42,424 bases of DNA, from positions 1-42,424 of the forward strand of contig JAKACM010000031.1 of NCBI GenBank assembly GCA_021821465.1. The letters run 5' to 3'. The notes beneath the pieces are model-generated. The model saw only the letters and a list, made by a program, of their open reading frames with translations. It ran no database searches and was not told the origin of the DNA. Shown here piece by piece: positions 35,343 through 42,424 of this stretch (its first letter is position 1; every line of letters starts with the position of its first letter). A program made the translations under genes and the position numbers. The DNA comes from Bacillota bacterium (GTDB lineage: Bacteria > Bacillota > Sulfobacillia > Sulfobacillales > Sulfobacillaceae).

Positions 35343-36263
35343 TCAGGCTTCATGGCGATCCTTGTTTCCGGCAGAGAGGTCAACATCAAATTGTCCTTGT
35401 GTTTCGACTCGGCGCGTCATAGTCCACAGCCGAAAAACGGGACCGTGATGGAGCGTGCGCAAAAATCTTTCCGCTTGGCCAATCTCATTGCCCGAGAAAT
35501 CTTTAGGCGAAAAGATATATCCCCTGGCCGTACCGCTATGGGCAGTGATGACTCCCCATTGGTGTGAACGAGCCTCGTCGATAATTTGTCCCAAAATCGG
35601 GTCGCGATGATCGCGTTCCCATTCCACCTCCGCCGAAATCAAACCGGCTTCCCCTAGCCCTCTGACATCGTGAGCATAAGCCGCATGGCGCGCACCATTT
35701 AAGGCTTCTTGGAGCCGGGACTGATGACGAGAGGTATACAAATCCCGGGATTCATGATGTAAGACCGTATTAACCCGCCCGTGTCCCACCAAACCCACTA
35801 TCACGGCATGAGGAGCCCTCGGCCACTTCTCCAAAAGAATGCCTTTGACCGGCTCAAAAACCACCATGTAGGGATACATTACGCCGTCCGACGGTTCCAC
35901 CTGAGCGGCTAAACGTGCAATAACCGACGGAGGAAGGTTCCGATCATAAGCGGCCGCCACCGCACGAATAGACGCCACAATATCGGCGGAGCTGGAAGCC
36001 AGACCTTTGCCGATGGGAATGACCGACGAGATACTTAACGTTCCTCCGGGTTTTTTCAATGTCCGACAAGCCAAAATCGCCGCCATTTGCGCTTTTTTAC
36101 GGTGTGTGGGATAGACTACCACTTCTTGGTTCTCCCCCGGAATAAATTTGGCCCGGGTCCCCCACCGAATCGGTATGGTCACCAAAAAGGGCGTTTGGTC
36201 GATGACCCCTTGGACAAGTTCACCAAAAGTTCCGGAAGAGAATCCCCATCCGCCATGCTTCAT
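35343..36263 (-). CDS. GHMP kinase, L-threonine kinase (PduX)-like
   Basis: The 306-residue kinase opens with SSGTFGELVQGVIDQTPFLV, the PduX-type version of the N-terminal GHMP strand (PGTCGEL in PduX). It has the ATP-binding PIGKGLASSSADI (~92-104) and EPSDGVMYPYMVVFEP, again as in PduX. PduX phosphorylates L-threonine for the aminopropanol side chain of cobalamin. No cobalamin genes are nearby, so this role is inference from motifs. The ATG follows AAGGAGGGGGC. It lies 49 bases after a lipoprotein gene in the same direction and may be co-transcribed with it. Confidence 0.78.
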   Translation of the reverse strand: MKHGGWGFSSGTFGELVQGVIDQTPFLVTIPIRWGTRAKFIPGENQEVVVYPTHRKKAQMAAILACRTLKKPGGTLSISSVIPIGKGLASSSADIVASIRAVAAAYDRNLPPSVIARLAAQVEPSDGVMYPYMVVFEPVKGILLEKWPRAPHAVIVGLVGHGRVNTVLHHESRDLYTSRHQSRLQEALNGARHAAYAHDVRGLGEAGLISAEVEWERDHRDPILGQIIDEARSHQWGVITAHSGTARGYIFSPKDFSGNEIGQAERFLRTLHHGPVFRLWTMTRRVETQGQFDVDLSAGNKDRHEA

Positions 36264-36312
36264 AGGGCCCCCTCCTTGACACTTGTTCTCATTCTATCAC
36301 GCTGCAAACCTC

Positions 36313-37404
36313 TCATGAAGACGGAGGCGGGGTCGAAGACGAGGTCGCATTGAGCGAAGAAAGATTCCCCCAATCATTTAATAGACTGTCCACGGTTGAA
36401 GCGGTCCCCTCTACAATGACTTGAGTCTTATGTTCAAGAAAACCCGCTTCAACCATATTATTAGGCATATTTGCCACAGTAGCCGTCAAAGAACCCACAC
36501 TTTGGGTGGTTGCGGTCACACCCGAAGGCAATTTCACGGTGGATCCTTGCTTTAAGCTTTCTGTGATCAAGACGGAAGTGGAGTCCCTGGCGGTGAATGT
36601 GAGAATGACGAAACGCTGGTCCTGGGAATTCGTGCCGGTGTTAATAGCATCCAGCGTCAATCCCGCCCCTTGAGGGGGGAGAACAAGGGGAAAATTCAAC
36701 TGACTCTTGATCAGGCTTAAGGCCGTCCCGGTGCGGGTCAGAGAAATCGTCGGGGTAACCCCATGAGGGGGGGCAAAGGTGAATGTTCCGGACGGTAATG
36801 AGGGATTCACCTGAAAATGCGTAAACACTTCCTTAACCGTGTCATTCTTGCTGAGTTGAAGGCTAAAAGACTCCGGAATGTCCGATGCCGTGTTAAAAAG
36901 AAAGGTGGCATGCGCCCCGTTTTTAGACGAAGACAGAGGCACAATCATGTTGAGCCTCACCACATTGCCATGCACCTGCATCGATTGGATCTGAGCCTTT
37001 TTAATCAATTGAGGCAGTTCCGCGGCCACGGCCCAAGGCTTGTCGGCCGCGGGCAATTGGGCCAGAACGGAATAGTGATTCCCGTGTTGGGGGTACCAGA
37101 TGGTTTCATGGGTGTTGACATAGACTGAAACCGGATGGCTTCCCTTCAATTTAATCACATATTGACCATTGCTCAGATTACTGGTAATGTCGTAATTCAA
37201 CGTTTTGCCAGGAGAAGTCTTAGGCCCCTGGGTTTGCTGCACCGTTGTTTGGACACTCTTCCATGATGACATGCGTGCCAGAATTTCCTTGGCGGCCACT
37301 TGAGGTTTTGAATTATGAGTGATGGCAGAGGGGCGATTAAATCCGCATCCCGCGATCACCAAAGCCCCTCCCGTTACCATGAGCGCATACCGATAAGGTT
37401 TCAT
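36313..37404 (-). CDS. Lipoprotein with LolA/LppX-like domain
   Basis: The 363-residue protein begins MKPYRYALMVTGGALVIAGC, a lipoprotein signal with Cys20. Residues ~36-215 have the LolA/RseB-like pattern AAKEILARMSSWKSVQTTV, then YDITSNLSNGQYVIKLKG, HETIWYPQHG and LFNTASDIPESFSLQ. The C-terminal ~140 residues form a second beta-rich domain and a Ser/Pro tail. Family members sense or carry hydrophobic ligands at the membrane surface. In firmicutes they often serve sporulation or envelope-stress control. The ATG at 37404 is preceded only by AGG; ATG 37449 with GGAACGGAA is an alternative giving a longer n-region. The function is inferred. Confidence 0.75.
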   Translation of the reverse strand: MKPYRYALMVTGGALVIAGCGFNRPSAITHNSKPQVAAKEILARMSSWKSVQTTVQQTQGPKTSPGKTLNYDITSNLSNGQYVIKLKGSHPVSVYVNTHETIWYPQHGNHYSVLAQLPAADKPWAVAAELPQLIKKAQIQSMQVHGNVVRLNMIVPLSSSKNGAHATFLFNTASDIPESFSLQLSKNDTVKEVFTHFQVNPSLPSGTFTFAPPHGVTPTISLTRTGTALSLIKSQLNFPLVLPPQGAGLTLDAINTGTNSQDQRFVILTFTARDSTSVLITESLKQGSTVKLPSGVTATTQSVGSLTATVANMPNNMVEAGFLEHKTQVIVEGTASTVDSLLNDWGNLSSLNATSSSTPPPSS

Positions 37405-37564
37405 GTACCTATGGTACCGTGTTTGCACCTTATGGGCAATCTTCGATCCCATTTCCGTTCCAAAACATGCATGCAAGTCGGATAAGTCGTGTATCATGAA
37501 GAGTACTTTTTATTAAGGAGTATCGGCCGCCTTTTCAAAAAGCCGGCTCGCCACTTGGAGGCTT

Positions 37565-39328
37565 ATGTCAAACGTCATTCTATCCATTTTAATGGTATCC
37601 ATCGTGGCCTTAATGGCTCCATGGATCTTGTTGCGTACCAAGACCAAAATTCCCGTTGCAGCCGTAGAAATCCTTTTGGGAATTTTATTCGGCAAAAGTG
37701 CTCTGGGGTGGATTCAGGTGTCGGCCCCCATCAGTTTTTTGTCGCTGTTCGGCTTGTCTTATATTATGTTTCTCTATGGCTTGGAAACCAATCTAGAAGC
37801 CTTGATCAACCAAGATAATCCCGGACTTCAGAATTCACGGTGGTTGTGGCCTGTTATCGGCTTGTGGCTAAGTGTGGGATTCTTGGAAGGCTACATGCTT
37901 TTGACGTTGCATGTCATTGACAAAATGATCCCCATTTCTTTGTTGCTGGCATCCAGCGCCCCCACTGTTTTGTTGCCCACACTAAAGGAACGGGGCTTAG
38001 TGGACACCAATTTCGGTCAATGGATCCTCACCATTGGCTTACTCGTCGACTTCACCACTCTCATGGGTGTCACCGCCTTAGCCGCTTTGGATCACCGTGG
38101 AGCGGTTTTGCGCATATTCCTGGTGGTGCTCATGTTTGTTCCCCTCGTAATTGCCAAAACAACATCGAGATTTTTGCACCGCGCCTGGCTGGGCAATGGT
38201 CAGGACTCGGTAACCAGCCAAATCGGTGTCCGCGGGGTCATGATGATCATCACCCTCTTTATTGCCCTCGCAGAAACATTGGGTACCATTACCGTTCTGG
38301 GCGCTTTTTTGGCTGGGGTCGTAGTATCAATGGTCGTCGGCAAAGACCGAGAGATTTTGCAGGACAAATTAGACACCTTAGGATTCGGCTATTTCATTCC
38401 CTTCTTTTTCGTGACCGTCGGCAGCGACTTAAACCTTCGCCCCGCCATTCAATCCGATCACATATGGATCTTAACGGTCTCCTTTCTGATTGCCATTGCC
38501 CTCATCAGTGCGAGCGTCTCGGTGATTCTCCGCAGGCTCTTCCCCCAAAGGGAAACCATTGCCATGTCCACACTCTTAGCCACACGCCTGTCGGTCACTG
38601 TGGCGGGGTCATTGATCCTATTCCAGGCCCATATTATTTCCCAGTCTGTCTACTTGGCCATGATCCTCACCTCCGTCATTTCGGCCTTTCTGTTCCCCCC
38701 TGTTTTCCACCGCTTCAGCCCCCTCAAACCGAGCGCAAAACAGCAGATCATGCTGGTGGGGCCGAGCCATTGGGTGAAACCTATTGCCAACCACCTAGCT
38801 TCGCAGGATTATCTGGTACTCAGTTATGAGAACGGGACCCAAGCCCTGGCAAATGCCGCCATTCATGCACAAGTGGTCAGAGTGTTGGCCCTTTTAGGGT
38901 CGGCACAATGGAACGAGCACATCGAATGGGCTCAACAATTGCGCAATGTCTTAAATCCTGATTACGTCATTGTCGATGTTCCCACCGAAGCCAGAGATCT
39001 GGCGGAAAGTCATGGCCTCATTCCTTTCGTAGCCCCTATTGCCTCCATGCAGTTGTTAGAGATGTTAATCCGCTCTCCGGCTTCGGGGTTATCCGCTCAA
39101 GATATCTGGTCATCCATATTGGAATTGGAGGTGATGAATACGAAGGTGGCAAATGTCTTGTTAAAGGATCTGCAATTGCCGGAAGACACCCTCATTATCG
39201 GCATCTCCCGCCGCCGTGAGCATCTCATCCCCCGGGGATCCACCACTCTTCGCTTAGGTGATGTCATTACCATAGTCTGCCCGATCCCAAGGCGCCGGGA
39301 GATTCGTCAATTGTTCGAACACTCTTAG
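37565..39328 (+). CDS. CPA2-family cation/proton antiporter with C-terminal RCK_C domain
   Basis: The 587-residue protein has about twelve membrane helices (1-390), with GILFGKSALGWI, LFGLSYIMFLYGLETN and GTITVLGAFLAGVVVSM as in Kef/NapA-type CPA2 carriers. A cytoplasmic Rossmann-like region (~395-500) follows. It lacks the GxGxxG nucleotide motif (it reads MLVGPSHWVKP). Last is a TrkA_C/RCK_C domain (~510-583) with IIGISRRREHLIPRGSTTLR and LGDVITIVC. It exchanges Na+ or K+ for protons at the membrane, useful for pH homeostasis in acid. The degenerate nucleotide site suggests gating by another ligand through RCK_C. ATG 37565 has TTGGAGGC five bases upstream. It converges with the sugar kinase gene (20-base gap). 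Confidence 0.88.
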   Translation: MSNVILSILMVSIVALMAPWILLRTKTKIPVAAVEILLGILFGKSALGWIQVSAPISFLSLFGLSYIMFLYGLETNLEALINQDNPGLQNSRWLWPVIGLWLSVGFLEGYMLLTLHVIDKMIPISLLLASSAPTVLLPTLKERGLVDTNFGQWILTIGLLVDFTTLMGVTALAALDHRGAVLRIFLVVLMFVPLVIAKTTSRFLHRAWLGNGQDSVTSQIGVRGVMMIITLFIALAETLGTITVLGAFLAGVVVSMVVGKDREILQDKLDTLGFGYFIPFFFVTVGSDLNLRPAIQSDHIWILTVSFLIAIALISASVSVILRRLFPQRETIAMSTLLATRLSVTVAGSLILFQAHIISQSVYLAMILTSVISAFLFPPVFHRFSPLKPSAKQQIMLVGPSHWVKPIANHLASQDYLVLSYENGTQALANAAIHAQVVRVLALLGSAQWNEHIEWAQQLRNVLNPDYVIVDVPTEARDLAESHGLIPFVAPIASMQLLEMLIRSPASGLSAQDIWSSILELEVMNTKVANVLLKDLQLPEDTLIIGISRRREHLIPRGSTTLRLGDVITIVCPIPRRREIRQLFEHS

Positions 39329-39348
39329 ATCCAACCTTTAGGGCCTCT

Positions 39349-40317
39349 TTACACCTGGTCCTTCTGCTCTCTAAGCTTCCGGCGCCAGTCGGACGCGCTC
39401 TGGGAATCATCTTGCACGGCTTTTAACACGGCACCCATCACCGGCGAGAGTTCGGGAAGATGAATATCGGCCAAGGGATAGAACTCATGAAGCCGATGGC
39501 GAAAATGATCTTGCAAAATCGGCGACGTCCCTTCCCAAAGGGATCCTGCCAGAACAATTTCAAACGCATCCTTTTCCCATTTAAGCTGATTCGCGGCGGC
39601 GATAACCGTTTGCGCCAGGGATTCCGCCATTCTCCGCAACAGTTTCTCTGCCACCTCATCCCCCTGATCGGCGGCTTCAAAGCACAAAGGAACCAACGCC
39701 AAAAATGCCAAGGGGTGTATGGTGTGAAAATACATACCCCGCCTTAATGTCTCATAATCTATTTGATTCATTCGCCCAAGGACACCAAACTCCAAGGCTG
39801 TCTTCGGCCCCCTCCCTTCATAACTGCGAAACGCGGTGTGAAGAACCTCTCGGGCTAAATCAGCACCTCCGCCAAAATCCCCGAATTCGTATCCCAATCC
39901 CCCAATGTGGCAGCGGCGACCATCGGGGTGAATGCCCAACACATTGGTGGCCGTGCCGCAAATCGCTACAATACCGTATCCTTGTCGCGAGCCTCCCAAA
40001 AGGGCGATTTCGGTGTCGTTGACGATGGAATAAGACAGCCAGGGCAGGCGTTTTGTCAGATGCTGGGACATCATTTGAATATCTTCGGGGAAATCAGCCC
40101 CGGCCAGTCCCAGTACTGCCGGGCGCAAATCATTGCGGTCATAACCATGGACGGCATCCGCAACACATTGGGCCAGTTGATCCATGGCTCCTTCCCATCC
40201 CATCGGACCTTGAGGATTCGAAGGACCTCCTCGTACCACCTTCAGGATACGTCCCGAGTCAGCCAAAATCACATCGGTTTTGCTGGCTCCTCCGTCGACT
40301 CCCAGATAAAGCCTCAT
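39349..40317 (-). CDS. BadF/BadG-type ATPase, N-acetylglucosamine kinase-like
   Basis: The 322-residue ASKHA-fold kinase has the phosphate-1 motif LGVDGGASKTDVILAD, the region AVLGLAGADFPED, NDTEIALLGG, and CGTATNVLGIHPDGRRCHIGG followed by YEFGDFGGGADLARE. This matches the NAGK/BadF group that phosphorylates GlcNAc, MurNAc or related sugars with ATP. It is coupled by a four-base overlap (ATGA, 40314-40317) to the GH4 glycosidase gene. The pair suggests catabolism or recycling of an amino-sugar or beta-linked disaccharide. The exact sugar is inference. Confidence 0.87.
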   Translation of the reverse strand: MRLYLGVDGGASKTDVILADSGRILKVVRGGPSNPQGPMGWEGAMDQLAQCVADAVHGYDRNDLRPAVLGLAGADFPEDIQMMSQHLTKRLPWLSYSIVNDTEIALLGGSRQGYGIVAICGTATNVLGIHPDGRRCHIGGLGYEFGDFGGGADLAREVLHTAFRSYEGRGPKTALEFGVLGRMNQIDYETLRRGMYFHTIHPLAFLALVPLCFEAADQGDEVAEKLLRRMAESLAQTVIAAANQLKWEKDAFEIVLAGSLWEGTSPILQDHFRHRLHEFYPLADIHLPELSPVMGAVLKAVQDDSQSASDWRRKLREQKDQV

Positions 40318-41633
40318 TGTGCAAATCTCCCTAAATAGGCCTGGTTCTCTAGCAAGATATCATCCAGAATCTTTTTGGCGACATCACTGGAAGGCACCAG
40401 AGGATTGGTGATAAGGGCCGCTAATGCTTGGTTGCGGTTGCCATGCACGGCCGCCTTGATGGTCAGTTCTTCATAGGCTTTCACCTGTTGAATCAGTCCT
40501 TTCACTTCCGGCGGCATCGATCCCCCACTGACCGCTCGAGCCCCTTGACCATCGACAAGGGCCGGGACCTCGACCACACTATCCCAGGGCAATTCGGGGA
40601 GTGAGCCGCGATTTCTCACATTCACCACCATTTCGCGACCTTTGTTTAGCGCAAGCGCTTCGAGCAGCATGACTGCCACTGTGCTGTAATAGGCTCCCCC
40701 CCGCTTCATTAAGAGATCGGGCAGTTGCATTTGGGCAGGATCGGCATAGAGTTCAAACAATTTCTCTTCAATCGTCATAACCTGAGTCGCTCTGGTGCCA
40801 AGGCCTTGTTGCCACTCTTCCCGTTGTTTTTTCAAAATGGCATCCGGATTCCAGTAATATTGCAGATAAGGATTGGGAATCATGGGGAATGCTTCCAACA
40901 CATAAGATTCCCATTTCTCTTCGGGAATATTGGCCATAAGGCTTGTTTCGGAGTGTCCCCCTTTCAAATAGGTTAAGACCTCGGAGATAATATCCCGTCC
41001 TTGAACATAAACGTGGCGGACAAAAGACAAGTGATTCAGACCAAAAATGTCTAATCTGATAGTGTCTGCAGGCACTTGGAGAGCTTGGGCAATCGTTCTT
41101 TCAATGGTAATGGGCACGTTACAAAGGCCAATGGTGTCGATCGAACTGTACCGCAACAAAGCTTCCGTAACCATTCCCGAAGGGTTGGTGAAGTTAATCA
41201 GGCGGGCATGGGGACTGATTCTCTCCAGTTCTTGAGCGATATCCAAAGCCACCGGAATGGTTCTTAAGGCATTGGCGAATCCACCCGCTCCCACCGTTTC
41301 TTGGCCAATCGCTCCATATCGGAGCGGAATTTGTTCGTCCAGAGCTCTTTTCTCCAGTCCTCCGGCACGAAACTGACTTAAGACAAAATCTGCTCCCCGC
41401 AAGGCCTGGGATAAGTCGAAGGTTGTCTGTAAATTGAACTCGCTTCCGCCGCTCTCTTCAATCAAACGCCGGCCAAAAGATTGTACGTGCTCCATTTTTT
41501 TCCGACCTTCGGGAACATCAACCAAAATAACCCGCTCAATAGGCAAATCTTTAACTTTAATGAGACCGGCGATCAACTCCGGGGTATAGGAACTACCCCC
41601 GCCAATCACAACGATGTTAATTCCTGACTTCAT
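40314..41633 (-). CDS. Glycoside hydrolase family 4, 6-phospho-beta-glucosidase-like
   Basis: This 439-residue NAD+- and Mn2+-dependent GH4 enzyme has the N-terminal NAD site VIGGGSSYTPELIAG, INFTNPSGMVTEALLRY, the metal-ligand Cys in GLCNVPI (C171), and His in FGLNHLSF (H201). The NPSGxxTEA and CNVP signatures favour 6-phospho-beta-glucosidases (CelF/LicH) over alpha-galactosidases. The reaction goes by oxidation at C3, elimination and re-addition of water. ATG 41633 is nine bases after AAAGGA; the in-frame TTG at 41639 is less likely. No PTS permease is encoded nearby to supply a 6-phosphorylated disaccharide; the following kinase may produce it. Confidence 0.9.
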   Translation of the reverse strand: MKSGINIVVIGGGSSYTPELIAGLIKVKDLPIERVILVDVPEGRKKMEHVQSFGRRLIEESGGSEFNLQTTFDLSQALRGADFVLSQFRAGGLEKRALDEQIPLRYGAIGQETVGAGGFANALRTIPVALDIAQELERISPHARLINFTNPSGMVTEALLRYSSIDTIGLCNVPITIERTIAQALQVPADTIRLDIFGLNHLSFVRHVYVQGRDIISEVLTYLKGGHSETSLMANIPEEKWESYVLEAFPMIPNPYLQYYWNPDAILKKQREEWQQGLGTRATQVMTIEEKLFELYADPAQMQLPDLLMKRGGAYYSTVAVMLLEALALNKGREMVVNVRNRGSLPELPWDSVVEVPALVDGQGARAVSGGSMPPEVKGLIQQVKAYEELTIKAAVHGNRNQALAALITNPLVPSSDVAKKILDDILLENQAYLGRFAQ

Positions 41634-41775
41634 TACCAATCGTCCTTTCTCTATTCCCCTCGTTCCTTTGTCTCACTCATTAATTTATTCGGGTGGCCTT
41701 CTTTGAGCACTCATGACGATCATACCCTTTAAGAGAAGGTCTTGGGACAAATTTCTTGGCCCATTTGCGATAAAA

Positions 41776-41806
41776 TTGTCATGTTCGGTGCAGGATTAAG
41801 TATGAT
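41776..41806 (+). promoter_or_regulatory. Weak candidate promoter for the NYN-domain gene
   Basis: TTGTCA (41776-41781) and TATGAT (41801-41806) are 19 bases apart, longer than ideal, about 95 bases upstream of the GTG start. Confidence 0.28.
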
Positions 41807-41902
41807 AAGGGTGGATTATAGTCTCATGCCCTAAACCGAGAGTTTGAATGCGAATTATGTAGGAGTAATAAAAAACAGCGAAGGTTTATTAAGGAGGAAA
41901 AC

Positions 41903-42418
41903 GTGGATTATAGTAATGAACGGGTGGCTATATTTGTTGATGGCGCCAACATGTTCTATGCCCAACGGGTATTAGGCTGGCATTTGGATTTTGCGCGGGT
42001 AATTGAGTACTTTACACGTGGACGGGAAATCTATAATGCTTTCTATTATACCGGGGTGCAGGTGCCTCCCGATAACAGCCAGCGGGATTTTCTCACCGCA
42101 TTGCGTCATCTGGGTTTCACAATACGAGAAAAGTCCATAAAAGAGACATTAGATCAAACTTCCAGTTCAGTGATTCGGCGGGCTAATCTCGATATTGAGA
42201 TTGTCATAGATATGTTTAGTACAGTAAATCGCTACGACGTTGCCGTGCTGATGTCCGGTGATGGCGACTTTGAGCGGGCGGTAGAATTAATTCGGTCGCG
42301 CGGTAAGGAAATCATCGGAGTGGGCACTCGAGGAATGATTTCTTCTGAACTCGAAAATGCCTGCGATCGCTATGTCAAACTGGAAGACATCCGCTCTGAT
42401 GTGGAAAAAGTTCGTTAA
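41903..42418 (+). CDS. NYN-domain (LabA/DUF88 family) protein
   Basis: The 171-residue protein is a stand-alone NYN domain of the PIN-like nuclease fold. It has VAIFVDGANMFYA (D13, N16), ANLDIEIVIDM (D97, D103) and VLMSGDGDFERAVELIRSRG (D120, D122), which together form the acidic metal site. Family members are presumed RNA-processing enzymes, and LabA is a clock-output factor in cyanobacteria. The biological role here is unknown. It starts with GTG nine bases after AAGGAGGA. The reading frame ends six bases before the window edge, so downstream partners are not visible. Confidence 0.9.
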   Translation: MDYSNERVAIFVDGANMFYAQRVLGWHLDFARVIEYFTRGREIYNAFYYTGVQVPPDNSQRDFLTALRHLGFTIREKSIKETLDQTSSSVIRRANLDIEIVIDMFSTVNRYDVAVLMSGDGDFERAVELIRSRGKEIIGVGTRGMISSELENACDRYVKLEDIRSDVEKVR

Positions 42419-42424
42419 TATAGA

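Noticed and set aside
38020..38829. 269-codon frame rich in His, Pro and Arg
   Set aside because: It is an out-of-frame shadow inside the antiporter gene, with a composition unlike real proteins here.

Overview
The window looks like about 42 kb of chromosome from a spore-forming, Gram-positive-type bacterium with a GC content near 50%. A Sulfobacillus-like acidophilic firmicute is my best guess, but that is an inference. The evidence is a yhbH-spoVR-prkA sporulation-type operon, strong AGGAGG-like ribosome binding sites, frequent GTG and TTG starts, lipoprotein signals without any outer-membrane machinery, and a secreted GH18 protein with repeats. I see no rRNA, tRNA, CRISPR array, prophage or complete insertion sequence.

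Layout. Positions 1-2000 hold two decayed transporter genes (EamA and MFS types) broken by frameshifts. At 2.2-6.3 kb are a large secreted repeat/GH18/peptidoglycan-binding protein and a Ser/Pro-rich lipoprotein. At 6.3-8.6 kb are two overlapping GT4 glycosyltransferases. At 9.0-13.4 kb is yhbH-spoVR-prkA. At 14.2-16.0 kb a multidomain protein (HTH-like, PHAX-type RNA-binding and ParB-like parts) precedes a short chromate-transporter-family gene.

The centrepiece is the leftward operon at 16.0-25.6 kb. It combines a membrane UDP-sugar 4,6-dehydratase, a wbpA-B-D-E-I-like set (the order of the Pseudomonas UDP-ManNAc3NAcA pathway), a second DegT aminotransferase and a PglC/WcaJ-type phosphoglycosyl transferase. 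The likely outputs are a diacetamido-mannuronic acid nucleotide and a 4-amino-4,6-dideoxy sugar nucleotide, the latter possibly placed on undecaprenyl phosphate by the last gene. No flippase or polymerase lies in the window. Between wbpE and wbpI sits what looks like an IS200/IS605 (tnpB-type) remnant with TTCA-loop hairpins.

The right half holds ftsH (26.1-27.9 kb), a small membrane protein, a coiled-coil/lytic transglycosylase fusion, three rightward glycosyltransferases (30.5-33.6 kb), and a Gfo/Idh/MocA oxidoreductase. It continues with a small membrane protein, a PduX-like GHMP kinase behind a LolA-like lipoprotein gene, a CPA2 antiporter, a GH4 glycosidase with a BadF-type sugar kinase, and a NYN-domain protein at the right edge. 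Cell-envelope sugar chemistry and peptidoglycan remodelling are the recurring themes.

The best candidate for something poorly described is the protein at 14815-15957. It carries a PHAX-type RRRTxGGVF motif, known mainly from a eukaryotic snRNA export adaptor, beside a ParB-like domain.
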